Source: Fulvia fulva (taxonomy: Eukaryota > Ascomycota > Dothideomycetes > Mycosphaerellales > Mycosphaerellaceae). From it: a stretch of DNA of 64,000 nucleotides. Of this stretch, positions 56,001-64,000 are shown in pieces. The notes beneath the pieces are model-generated. The model was not told the origin of the DNA. It did not search any database and saw nothing but the letters and a program-made list of their open reading frames with translations. The DNA is taken from the NCBI RefSeq assembly GCF_020509005.1, contig NC_063022.1:434001-498000 (forward strand), in the 5' to 3' direction. A program made the position numbers and the translations under genes. Position 1 is the stretch's first letter. Each line of letters begins with the position of its first letter.

Positions 56001-56677
56001 CTAAACTCCCACACCTTCAAAAGCTGATCAAGGAACATGGCTTCAGTGCTCCAGCAATCCTAAAGACTGCTCTTGCACTCCTCAACAGCCACTACACCAA
56101 CACCAACATCGCCATTTTCACCAACTACGACGCAGGCCGCAACTGGCCCTTCCTATCACCCTGGATTGCCGAACACCTTCCCAACGCCATGGACATCAAC
56201 GGTCCCACCTTTGAAGCAGTCCTCAACAACATCACAATCGACCCCAACGAATCAGTCCTTACAATGATCTCCAGCATCAATAATGAACAAACTCTCCTCA
56301 CCAAACACGCCCACGCTCCCCTCTTCGAGATACAAAAGCAGCTCGGCAATGATGTGCCGGCAGGTACCGACCTCACCGACATCATGCGCCGGCAGATCTT
56401 CAACTGGCTTCCAGGCCTCAAAGAGGCAATGAGTGAATCGGATGACTCGCCATTGAAGCGAACCCAGGTGCAGTCGAGGAGCGATGTTGGGATTCTGTGG
56501 AACTGTGGGATGTTGGATCAGGAGATGTTTCAGATGAATGCTAGTTATGATGATGCGCAGCTGAGGAAAGCTGAGGTGGAGGAGGCGGTGGAGAGGTTGT
56601 TTGGGATTGCGAGGTGGATTACTGAGCCTGGGAATTGGGAGAAGGGGGTTGGGGAGTGTTCGAAGGAGAAGTCATGA
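53066..56677 (+). CDS. NRPS-like enzyme, adenylation-thiolation-condensation
   Basis: One open frame, 1203 aa from the first ATG; MSPHSTLAEG at 53,132 is another possible start. Adenylation domain: IIFTSGTTSRPKGV (about 235), SFGMSEATPL (about 379), GRYKDLIIRGGENISP (about 481) and PKTDSGKVQKAEL (about 570). The GGENISP form is that of acyl-CoA-synthetase-type ligases, so a carboxylic acid rather than an amino acid is likely activated. Thiolation domain: Ser in LDLADSITIMR (about 635), where GGDS is usual. Condensation domain: QHSCFDG (about 863), an HHxxxDG motif with the first His replaced but the second retained. The condensation domain is terminal; there is no reductase or thioesterase. 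The enzyme would load an acid onto its own carrier and pass it to a nucleophile or another carrier. It heads a same-strand run with the hydrolase, SAT-like protein and exporter. Confidence 0.9.
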   Translation: MQCTIAAHFSCPTSQLKHRSLEMSPHSTLAEGRGGELDLPIVTLQELFTGLAEDFPDKTALICRHQSADFLHQTSESSNVPSPCLRWTHSQLYDAGHLLATRLHALGLRNGMRIAAFLRNGAQFAVGLYAAALLGAVFVPINPAMAGKPEEVDHMLHTADASALLAWDVDMAKALDRALSEGHAAKLMVKAICNTADTCPDGWHKLEALLDPNSGYDQLPLEDANKAHLDDLAVIIFTSGTTSRPKGVKQLHRTLVAAVRSSTQNHALDSSRSFCDNLPSFHIFGITYMLNWWSAGGSVCFPSELFDPEATLQAINDEKLTNIAGVPTMYQAMIRAKASMNVSMESVLAAQISGTALSPEILKQISQGLGVQKVATSFGMSEATPLCAVPYRDLPYDFSKSELVCLGKPGPGARIRICKPNSREVVERGESGELHAGGLMVTNGYLGGAKGEFYEDDGTSWLVSGDQAVMEPSGEIFVMGRYKDLIIRGGENISPASIEAVVDTLPGITSQVIGVPDEIAGEVPLAIIKPTTGDAIDKYGVREVVAKRMGELYIPAETISIQDLGIEDFPKTDSGKVQKAELRGVVANFLSNRDEQENATNRSSSNQDTLHQVWSDLLGMSKAKLDVSTSILDLADSITIMRASSKIKRKMGHVLTTGEVVEYPTIEQQAELLDSRDGTMCKSPNTPPVAIRQGPPGVSDMAHALGNPRSVEHARMAFESVASELGLSWEQDVEDVVPIWDFGQVLLRRLRAQSWNHRHAWVATKASAKQLRSALETALTHQPMLRTMAAQPEGSPPLHYIVRPSETWFNAVITEVDAVENAEDLRTLCLNDPKLDFAASPGPLFRAIIVPIKGTGTAGLVYQAQHSCFDGLSIPNLREDLKTILSEGQNASIAPRTPYKVFADALLLHRSSAQANADVEYHVRRLRGLGKMEQSFWPIQRAPEWFKGNFADAADDLIKKRPLIDGDKSIGVDGVTKRTKLPHLQKLIKEHGFSAPAILKTALALLNSHYTNTNIAIFTNYDAGRNWPFLSPWIAEHLPNAMDINGPTFEAVLNNITIDPNESVLTMISSINNEQTLLTKHAHAPLFEIQKQLGNDVPAGTDLTDIMRRQIFNWLPGLKEAMSESDDSPLKRTQVQSRSDVGILWNCGMLDQEMFQMNASYDDAQLRKAEVEEAVERLFGIARWITEPGNWEKGVGECSKEKS

Positions 56678-57107
56678 AGGTTTGAAGCTGTGTGGCAAGT
56701 CGTGGAAGTGTAAGCACATGCTTGGGAACGTGCATCGCACGATATCAGCCACTCGTGCCAGCACAGCGTGCAGCTTGGCCGGATCTCGAAGAGGCGTACA
56801 CTGCGTACTCGTTGAGTACGCCCACGCGTCATGCAATCACTCTTCAACCAAAAATTGAGCTCGCTGTACTAAGATTGACAGGGTCGTGACCAGAACAAGA
56901 TAATGCAACCAATGTCGGATAGATCCGTACGGCAATACGCTCCCAGCAGAAAGGTAGGCTTACCTTTAGTAGGCATTGTATAGATCTGTGCACGCTGTCT
57001 TGCAGACCGCACGTTGTGCATATCAGTCCCAGTGATGATGGAGCTTACCTGTCGATTTCTGGTTTATCACCAACTTCACGAACTTCGGCGAGACCTGAAG
57101 AGACATT
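56678..57107. other. Intergenic, no feature seen
   Basis: Separates two same-strand genes of the putative cluster. No recognisable operator; no coding sequence supported. Confidence 0.5.
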
Positions 57108-58388
57108 ATGGCTGGCCCATTTGTGATCAGAGAACACACCTTTGAAGGACAGCACATCCGGGAATATCCAAGAGCGTTAGCATCGAACCAGGAAGATGTC
57201 GTCTGGCTGCACGCGAAGAGCTACACACCTCATGAAGTCGACAATGGCAGCGCCGCCGGCGATATGACGATCATAGCATACCATGCCAATGCCATTCAGA
57301 AGAAGGCATACGAGCCCTTCTTCGAAACTCTTTATCGCAACCTCAAAGAGCGCCAAGGTCTTGTCCCAAGCAGTATCTGGATCGCGGATCAAGCAGCTCA
57401 GGGTACCAGTGCTCTGCTAAGTGACGAAACGCTCGGTAACGATCCCAGCTGGTTCGATCATTCGCGAGATGTTCTGGCAATGACTAACACTTTCCGCAAG
57501 CACATAAAGAAGTCTCTCGTGGCGATCGGACACTCGATGGGTGGAGTTCAAGCAATTGGCACATCACACTTGCATCCGAATCTGTTCGATGCTGTTGTCA
57601 TGATGGACTCTCCCATTAGTCTCAACTATTCACCGTCATTAGGTGCGATGGTGAATTATGCTCTTGGCCGAGTCGAGACATATGACACTAGGGAGCAGGC
57701 GGAGCAGGCTATTCGCAAGAGTCCTGTTTTCGAAGGATGGAGCAAGCAAGCCTTGCAGCGCCATATCGAAACGGCTTTCCACGATTCGCCAACTGTTGCT
57801 ATACCCAACCGCAAGATCAAGCCAACAAACACAAAGCATGCTGAAATTACCTCATTGACGAGGCCTAACGTCGGGCACATGGGCGTCTCTGGCGAGCTCT
57901 CTGACGCACAGCGTGCTGTACATCCTGATGTCGACCCGAAGGCGCCTTTGACTGGCCCGGTCTATAACCCATACCCACGACAAGCATGGAACCTGCTCCC
58001 AAGTCTCCGTCCATGCGCCCTATTCGTCTGTGGAGAGGGATCGCGTGTATGCCGGACAAACGAGATCGAGGAGCGACAGAACTTGACCGGCACGGCGCCA
58101 GGAGGTAGTGGCGGAGCAGCGGTTGGGAAGGTCGCTTCGGTGACGGTTCCTGGCGGCCACTTTATGCCTATGACCAATATGGATGGAACGGCAGAAGCGA
58201 TAGCGTCCTGGCTACGGGTGGAGGTTGATAGATACCTGAAGCGGAGGAATGAAGTCGTGGGTACTTGGATGCGGAAGGACCTGCCGGAGAAGCAGAAGCT
58301 CGATGTAGGTGTTGAGAAGACTTTGAGGAGTTGGGATGGGAAGCCTTGGGCGAAGCCGGAGCCACGGGTGCAGAAGAGTCGACTTTGA
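57108..58388 (+). CDS. Alpha/beta hydrolase with peroxisomal targeting signal
   Basis: A 426-codon intronless frame. The nucleophile elbow is GHSMGG (about 141-146, Ser nucleophile), MMDSP follows a strand about 30 residues later, and GGHFMPM (near 348) supplies the probable catalytic His. The final residues are SRL, a type 1 peroxisomal targeting signal. The overall form resembles the peroxisomal Lpx1-type hydrolases and the related hydrolase (AKT2 type) of Alternaria polyketide-acid pathways, where peroxisomal steps process acyl chains. Lying between the NRPS-like and SAT-like genes on the same strand, it may hydrolyse or transfer an acyl intermediate in the peroxisome. The resemblance is from memory of motifs, and product identity is unknown. 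Confidence 0.85.
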   Translation: MAGPFVIREHTFEGQHIREYPRALASNQEDVVWLHAKSYTPHEVDNGSAAGDMTIIAYHANAIQKKAYEPFFETLYRNLKERQGLVPSSIWIADQAAQGTSALLSDETLGNDPSWFDHSRDVLAMTNTFRKHIKKSLVAIGHSMGGVQAIGTSHLHPNLFDAVVMMDSPISLNYSPSLGAMVNYALGRVETYDTREQAEQAIRKSPVFEGWSKQALQRHIETAFHDSPTVAIPNRKIKPTNTKHAEITSLTRPNVGHMGVSGELSDAQRAVHPDVDPKAPLTGPVYNPYPRQAWNLLPSLRPCALFVCGEGSRVCRTNEIEERQNLTGTAPGGSGGAAVGKVASVTVPGGHFMPMTNMDGTAEAIASWLRVEVDRYLKRRNEVVGTWMRKDLPEKQKLDVGVEKTLRSWDGKPWAKPEPRVQKSRL

Positions 58389-59163
58389 GGTAGAAGAAGA
58401 CATGAGGCCTTGGTACTAGGAGTCTGTTGCTGAGCGAGAATTACTGCGGCTCCAGGCACCGTCGTAGTTGGGACTGGGAACACTGTGGTGAATCCTCGAA
58501 AGGCGGCACACCAGTTCGTGCCCAGAGTCAGACGAAGAGAAGGACTTTTGCGTGTGGACATCCGATGAGACCCAAGCCGCAGGTGTAAGACGCGACAGCG
58601 CTGTAAGTCAATCATGACCATGGTGGGATAGACGCACATATATCGAGCCAGATGTACGGTCTCAGGGACCAAGAGGATCGTGTGAAGATGGATCCTTGCC
58701 ATGATCTTTGCGCAATGCAGCTTGCTTCGGGTATGGCGCAAGCCTCCAAGCCATCCGGCAGCATGCAACAAGGACTAAGTGGCATGAGTGGCTGGAAACA
58801 TGGAACGAATGAGATAAGGTGGTAGTCGTGATGAACAGGAAAGGAGCCAAGAAAGAACGCAACAGTAGACTAGATTGAAACCAGCGCGGGTCATCCCGCA
58901 CCCTGCAAGGATATGTATTCACTTCTCTCCTTCCTCTGCTTCATCATTCTTCCTTCCACAACGATATCTATCAACACTCAGCAGCACCGAATCGGCAGCT
59001 GCTATGTTGCACTACGCGCATAAGAGGTCTTTGTGGCTCGGACATCTCGACCAACACCATGGGCTGCCAAGCACGCGTCATAACTGCTGTTGATCAGGTC
59101 TTTACTCTACTGACATGCATTAAGCTCGAACAACATACATTTGGCTAAATGTGATTACTCAGG
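58389..59163. other. Intergenic, no feature seen
   Basis: 775 bp without a supported gene. It ends in a short AT-rich leader before the SAT-like start codon. Confidence 0.5.
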
Positions 59164-60264
59164 ATGGACCACAACCAGATACAGAAGCAGCTCTTCCTGT
59201 TTGGCGATCAAACATTCGTGCTGCAGCCGCATCTGAAAAACCTGCTTGAGCGAACGACGCACAGCTCAGCACTGGACTCCTTTCTCTTGAAGGCCCACGA
59301 TAAAATCTGCTACGAGACTACGAAGCTGCCTGGTCGGACAGGAGATAATATAGAAGCTGAGATAAACACCCTCGAAGGTCTGCTTGGCTGGGAGCAAGAC
59401 AATGGTGGCAACACACGCCGCTGCATTGCACTGGAAATGGCTTTGGCATGTCTGCTCCAGCTGGCGAGCTTCATGCTGGCCCAGGACGTGGACGAGCTCT
59501 GGGCTGCAAAGGCAGCCGATCAAGCGCGCTCCACAGGTGGGCTGGCCGCTGCCGCAGTGGGCTGTAGCCGCACTATTGCGGACCTCCAGAAACTGGGATC
59601 AGAAGCCGTAGGCATTGCGTTTCGAACGGGAGCTCTCACAGATGAGGTCTCTCTCTCAGATGCCACCTCATTCGACCTACGAGAACAGAGCTGGGCTACT
59701 GCAGTGATTGGCCCCGGTGCCGCCGACACTGTACGCTCCTACTGTGAGCAACAAGAGTCAGACTGCACCAAACTGCTACCTTTCATCACCGCCTTCGCCC
59801 CGCGAGGGGTCACTGTCAGTGGTACGCCAACCTCACTAGCCCATATGCGAAGCTCTCCAGCGTTCAAGAATTTCGAGTTGAAAGAGCTCCCGTTGTATGG
59901 TCTATACCATGATCCGCATCTGTTCTCTGGTAGAGCAGTGCAATCGCTTCTAGCCGATGTCACGCCCGAATCAGCTGCCAAAAAGTGCACCGCTCCCGTT
60001 ATTTTCGGCTCGGGCGAGGAGTTGCAAGGGAATTTCGGATCACTCATAGCAGCCGCAGTCATGCGTATTCTGCGTGAACCATTGAGATGGGTCAAACTGG
60101 TGGATGCTCTGAAAGACTGGTGCCAGGGAACGACAGCAGATGCCGTGAACGCAGATGTTGCCACATCAGGACTTCTCATCAATGCATTTGGTTCTAAAGC
60201 AGGAAGCTTGATCATGAAGCAGACTGATGTTGAGTGTTCGTTGGTCGAACATCCGTGTCAGTAG
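59164..60264 (+). CDS. Stand-alone SAT-domain-like protein (PKS starter-unit transacylase fold)
   Basis: A 366-codon intronless frame. It matches the starter-unit ACP transacylase (SAT) domain at the N-terminus of non-reducing polyketide synthases: LFLFGDQTFVLQPHLKNLL (10-28), SALDSFLLKAHDKICYE, ITAFAPRGVTVSGTPTSL (about 207-224), ELPLYGLYHDPHLF (about 241-254, the GPYHAPHL-type motif with its His) and ILREPLRWVKLVDAL (about 305-319). In SAT domains the catalytic Cys is in GLCTG; the aligned site here is ARSTGGLAAAAV (about 119-130), with Ser in its place. No ketosynthase follows; a stop closes the frame and the DNA beyond has no PKS sequence. It is either a free-standing acyl carrier or transacylase-like protein, or the remnant of a PKS. 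Confidence 0.82.
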   Translation: MDHNQIQKQLFLFGDQTFVLQPHLKNLLERTTHSSALDSFLLKAHDKICYETTKLPGRTGDNIEAEINTLEGLLGWEQDNGGNTRRCIALEMALACLLQLASFMLAQDVDELWAAKAADQARSTGGLAAAAVGCSRTIADLQKLGSEAVGIAFRTGALTDEVSLSDATSFDLREQSWATAVIGPGAADTVRSYCEQQESDCTKLLPFITAFAPRGVTVSGTPTSLAHMRSSPAFKNFELKELPLYGLYHDPHLFSGRAVQSLLADVTPESAAKKCTAPVIFGSGEELQGNFGSLIAAAVMRILREPLRWVKLVDALKDWCQGTTADAVNADVATSGLLINAFGSKAGSLIMKQTDVECSLVEHPCQ

Positions 60265-60660
60265 CAGAGCGGGACTGCAGTGATCATGTCGTTCATCCAT
60301 GGGCCCAAGTAAAATACTTCTCATCCAACACTACGATACGACATCTACGTGCTCACCATTATGCACAGATGCCCACCATCACGGCATCGGCACTTTTTTC
60401 CAACTATTCGATGGTTCAGGTCACTTGCAGGATATCAGTAGACACTTCGCCGGTTGCCCGGAATGCAGCATGCTGGTCTTGCCTGAAGCGGCGAATACGC
60501 CACAAGAGATAGAGTTTGGTGGTGCATGCTATTGTATAGCGCATGATCGACAACTTATGCGTTAGCCGTTCCGATGTGCGGTGACACCCTTGAACTATGA
60601 TGCTCTGCTCGATGGATATTGCTGCTCTCGGTCTTTCTGGGCCATGATTGATACTTCGCT
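60265..60660. other. Intergenic, no feature seen
   Basis: No ketosynthase-like or other coding sequence recognised. An 89-codon frame at 60,299-60,565 contains a few Cys and His but matches nothing I know. Confidence 0.5.
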
Positions 60661-62310
60661 ATGAGGCATTTCCGAGGAGGCACCTTGACGAAGGAAGTAT
60701 CAGTGAAGTCAACTCCACATTGACGCATAAACGTCGGTATCTATGTAAAACCGATCGGAAGAAGGTCGACCTCGAGCCGTCAGCTGGCAATATCGTGTCA
60801 TGAGAAAGCCCCTCCGTCACCGGAAGACGAGCACAAGGACGATAACCTGGTAAGATCCTGAGCTGATGGAATATGCATGATTTGCGTGCTGACCGTCCCA
60901 TCTCAGATAACTTTTGGTGGACCGGAAGACCCTTCAAACCCGAAGAACTGGCCGCTGAGGAAGAAATGGCTTGTTGTAACCACAGTCTCGCTATACGCCT
61001 TCTTGAGCCCAATGACCTCGACCATGATCGCCCCAGCCTTACCAGAGCTACGGATCGAGTTCAATATTCAAAACCAGACTGGTTCTGCGTTGATGCTCTC
61101 GATCTTCCTCCTTGGCTGGGTAATAGGACCAATCATCACAAGTCCTTTGTCAGAAGTGTACGGCCGCGTTATCGTCCTCCAGCTAGGAACATTGATATAT
61201 CTCGTCTTCAACCTGGCGTCTGGCTTCGCGCAGACTCAGGCTCAGACGACTGTGCTTAGGCTCTTTGCTGGCATAGGCGGCTCTACATCGTTGGGGATCG
61301 AAGGTGGTATCATTGCAGATTGCTTTGCACCAGAGCAAAGAGGACTGGCCGTTTCGATTTACAACCTTATGCCGTTGCTCGGACCGGCTGTTGGGCCCAT
61401 TATCGGCGCTTTCATCACGGAGTACTTCATGTGGAGGTGGTCATTCTGGGCGACGAGTATCGCGGATGTAGTTATCCAGCTAGCAGGTTTGGTGTTTTTG
61501 GACGAGAGCTGGGCACCAAACATCTTGGAGCGCAAGAAGACACGACTCATGAAGCAGACTGGGAACAAGAATCTCTACACTCTTCAAGATGTCCACGACG
61601 AAGGAAAGACGCTCGCATCCAGACTACGGCTGGCTTTGACACGTCCACTGAAGTTGCTCTTCACCCAGGTGATCGTCCAAGCACGGTGTCTTTATCTGGC
61701 ATATCTCTTCGGCGTCACCTTCTTGGTGCTGTCGACCTTGTCATCACTATGGACCGAGCGCTATGGATTTTCCATCGGTATTGGCAGCTTGAACTACATC
61801 GCCTTAGGCATTGGATACACCTTCGGCACCCAAGTCTCCGCACGCCTCAACGACAAGATCTACAAGCACCTAAAGTCCAAAAATGACGGACGTGCTGTGC
61901 CCGAGTACAGGCTACCCATGATGACACTCGGAGCAACACTCATGCCCATAGGCCTGCTCATCTACGCCTGGACATCACAATATCGCGTACACTGGATCGT
62001 GGTAGATATTGGAGTAGCGATCTATGCGGCAGGGACCTTTGCTAGCTTCCAGTGTCTGCAAACGTATCTTATTGACACGTACACGACATACACAGCATCT
62101 GCTTTCGCCGCGGCCACGATCTTGAGGTCGATTTTCGGGACTGTGTTTCCGCTGTTCGCAAATCAGCTGTATGAAACATTGGATTATGGTTGGGGAACAA
62201 CGACATTGGCGCTTATTGCTATCGTGACTGGATGGCCAGCACCTATATTGCTGTGGAAGTTCGGACCACAGTTGAGGGCGAGAAGTCCCTACTCTGCTGA
62301 GAAAACATGA
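60661..62310 (+). CDS. MFS transporter, DHA1 (12-helix) multidrug/metabolite exporter type
   Basis: The main exon is 60907-62310. The intron 60850-60906 (GTAAGA, CTGAC, CAG) is clear and joins DDN-L to ITFGGPEDPSNPKNWP, the standard lead-in of fungal DHA1 exporters. The segment 60784-60849 is therefore coding. For the start I tentatively use ATG 60,661 with a further intron 60697-60783, which keeps phase (MRHFRGGTLTKE joined to LAISCHEK), but this is unproven. About 12 helices are visible; motif A is LSEVYGRVIVLQ and motif C is YNLMPLLGPAVGPIIGAF. Relatives export toxins, drugs and pathway products across the plasma membrane. Placement in the putative cluster suggests product export or self-protection. 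Confidence 0.87.
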
Positions 62311-62320
62311 GGGTGCTAAA

Positions 62321-63775
62321 TCAGGCCTGTATATCCACAGCATAGTCCTTCACAATATCGTTCCAATCCATGCCGTCCAGGACCCCAAGGAGAGCTTTTC
62401 GATCCATCTTCAGGCTGGTTCTGTAGGGTATCCTATCAACCAGTACGAACGCCCCTGGAACCATGTACCCTGGCACCAAATCCTCGAGGCCCTTCGCAAC
62501 ACGTTGAACTAGCTCGGTGTGTTCGGCACTCAACTTTAGCTTTGCACATCCTGCTCCAGGCTTTCCTTGCGCTTCACTCTCTGCAACAAAGCACACCCGC
62601 ATCTGCTGTTCCTTTTCGCCAACACTATGCTCCAGCACACTGACCACGTTGGTGCTCCAAGAGAGCATCTTATCTTTCCTGTCTTCGTCGTACGACCAGC
62701 CAGTCTCGGCAACCGCAGCCTCCACCTCGCCAGGATCGATACGTAGACCATTGACCTTCATGTATCCACCTTTCCTATACATGAAGACAATAGAATCATC
62801 CCCCTTTTCACTGTATCTATATCCCCTGTCAAATACACCCATCTCATCACATTCTCACCATAAAGCTTGATCCACCTAGGGTCCTTGGCCCATTCGAGAT
62901 CGGTCTTGAACACTTCTCGCGTCTTCCCTTCGTCGGCCCAATATCCGCTAGCCAAGGTTAGTCCTAGGATCGCGATTTCTCCTGGGGCGTATGCAGGGGC
63001 AAGCTTATTCGGATCATTTGCAGAGACAATGAACATAGCACAGCCGACTGGCAGACCGATGTCCCCAGCTCGCTGCGAAAGCGTCTGACCGTCTGCTTCC
63101 AACGTTATGGGCTGCGTACCAGTGTTCATGACGCTGGCTTCGGTAGGACCCCAAGTGTCGCAGAGCACAAAGTCATTCCCTTCGTCCTTAGCAGGTGCAA
63201 ACCTCTTCATGAACTCCGGCTTCACGGCCTCTCCGATCGTCGCCAGCCGGCGGAAATGCTCTCTGGGTATGTCTGGATCGATCGTGGCCGCTATGCTAGG
63301 TGTGATGGAAGCGAAATTGCAGCGCTCTACTAGAATGAACTCATTCAGACCGAACCGTTCTTCATCCGTGGGCATGCATATCCTGCCACCATGTGCGAGT
63401 GTAACCCACATATCCGCCATGAACACGTCGAATGTGAAAGCGTTGAATTGGAGGGTCCGTACGGATGGGGACATCTCAAAATAGCGCGACATGGCATTGG
63501 CAGAAGTTGATATGGCGCGATGCGAGACCACAACACCCTTTGGTTGACCCGTCGAGCCGCTGGTATGCATGAGGTATGCCAGGGACTCTGCTGAGAATGC
63601 TGGAGCCGAGAACTGTTCCTCTCTCAAAGATTTCTTGAGCTCGTACACCAATTTGGGCGTAACAGAGATCAAATTGACGGATGTGAAGTCCTGTAACTTG
63701 GCGCGTTGATCTTCGGAGCAAAGGATGACCTTGATCTGGCCAGATTCTAGAACCTTCTCTATTTTTGTGATCTAC
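62321..63775 (-). pseudogene. Truncated NRPS-type adenylation domain with frame break
   Basis: Minus-strand reading from about 63,775: IKVILCSEDQRAKLQDF, then the core LMHTSGSTGQPKGVVVSH, FNAFTFDVFMADMW, DTWGPTEAS, YLTGD, and in another frame RKGGYMKVNGLRIDPGEVE and PYRTSLKMDRKALLG, ending at 62,321. The frame changes just after YLTGD near 62,815. A one-base indel explains it; a 50-bp intron (GTGGAT to ACAG) would also restore frame but would delete the conserved YLTGD, so an indel is preferred. The N-terminal third of a normal adenylation domain is missing and no thiolation or condensation domain follows. It is convergent with the exporter gene, 10 bp apart. Confidence 0.8.
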
Positions 63776-63979
63776 GCCAACCCGAGACTGCGAGAGATGG
63801 CTACGGCCGCCGAGAGTCGGGCAGGTACTGCTACTCGCAGGATTACCAGCATTCATACACCAGGAGCTTTCGAGATGATTGAAGGTATGGAGATTTTGAG
63901 CCCTGGAGCGGTCAGTAGCCCAGAGTGGACACCACAAGTAATGAAGACGTCGAAGAAGGATTACTTTGGGCAGGTGTAG
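63760..63979 (+). CDS. Possible 3' exon or gene fragment, unknown
   Basis: An open plus-strand frame ends at 63,979 and reads FVIYANPRLREMATAAES, GTATRRITSIHTPGAFEMIE and MEILSPGAVSSPEWTP, finishing KKDYFGQV. Its composition looks like real protein, and it begins just where the adenylation-domain similarity on the other strand stops. I recognise no family. The upstream border is not defined and there is no good ATG, so it may be a terminal exon joined by a rearrangement, or a chance frame. Confidence 0.3.
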
Positions 63980-64000
63980 TGGATAGTGGTCCGTCTCGAT

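Noticed and set aside
60299..60565. 89-codon frame after the SAT-like gene, considered as a ketosynthase fragment
   Set aside because: No ketosynthase motif such as DTACSSS or the conserved His boxes is present.
62816..62878. A 50-bp intron explaining the adenylation-domain frame change
   Set aside because: It would restore the frame but would remove the conserved YLTGD motif, so an indel is the better reading.
1..64000. tRNA or rRNA genes
   Set aside because: I looked for B-box-like GGTTCGA sequences and tRNA-like arms and found none convincing; the initiator-Met match at 18,179 is only a primer site.

Overview
The window is from a filamentous ascomycete (Pezizomycotina; Dothideomycetes is my best guess, from gene content only). 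The genes have 46-61 bp introns with GTRAGT donors and CTRAC-type branch sites. The left third shows near-complete CpA-to-TpA mutation, the mark of repeat-induced point mutation (RIP), a fungus-specific process.

Bases 1 to about 23,780 are a graveyard of nested transposons. The host is an old, RIP-killed Copia element (Copia-2, minus strand), seen in three pieces: 5220-5857, 11404-12810 and 18426 to about 20,960. Into it went a RIP-killed Gypsy element (1-5219), a second RIP-killed Copia (Copia-1, 5858-11403, 238-bp LTRs, target duplication TCTTC), and a young Copia (Copia-A, 12811-18425, minus strand). Copia-A has no RIP, a 1543-codon open gag-pol, 235-bp LTRs differing at one base, and target duplication GTAGG. 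To the right lie a probable solo LTR, a Copia RNase H relic and a RIP-killed Fot1/pogo-like DNA transposon.

From 23.8 to 53 kb is gene-bearing DNA. Housekeeping-type genes are a Cdc123-like protein, a prenylcysteine lyase, a secreted GH43 glycosidase, an Slm1-like PH protein, a zinc-type oxidoreductase, an aquaglyceroporin and Pkr1. Among them are locally duplicated genes in varied states of decay. One family is unnamed (family A: 27.8 and 29.5 kb). The other resembles the N-terminal domain of the silencing factor Clr2 (family B: 30.3, 31.7, 40.3 and 41.4 kb) and shares one phase-0 intron position in all copies.

From 53 to 64 kb is a probable secondary-metabolite locus: an adenylation-thiolation-condensation NRPS-like enzyme, an alpha/beta hydrolase ending in a peroxisomal SRL signal, an orphan SAT-like (PKS starter-loading) protein whose expected catalytic Cys is Ser, an MFS exporter, and a broken stand-alone NRPS-type adenylation domain. 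I see no polyketide synthase core and no pathway regulator in the window, so the locus is either partial, remodelled or decaying.
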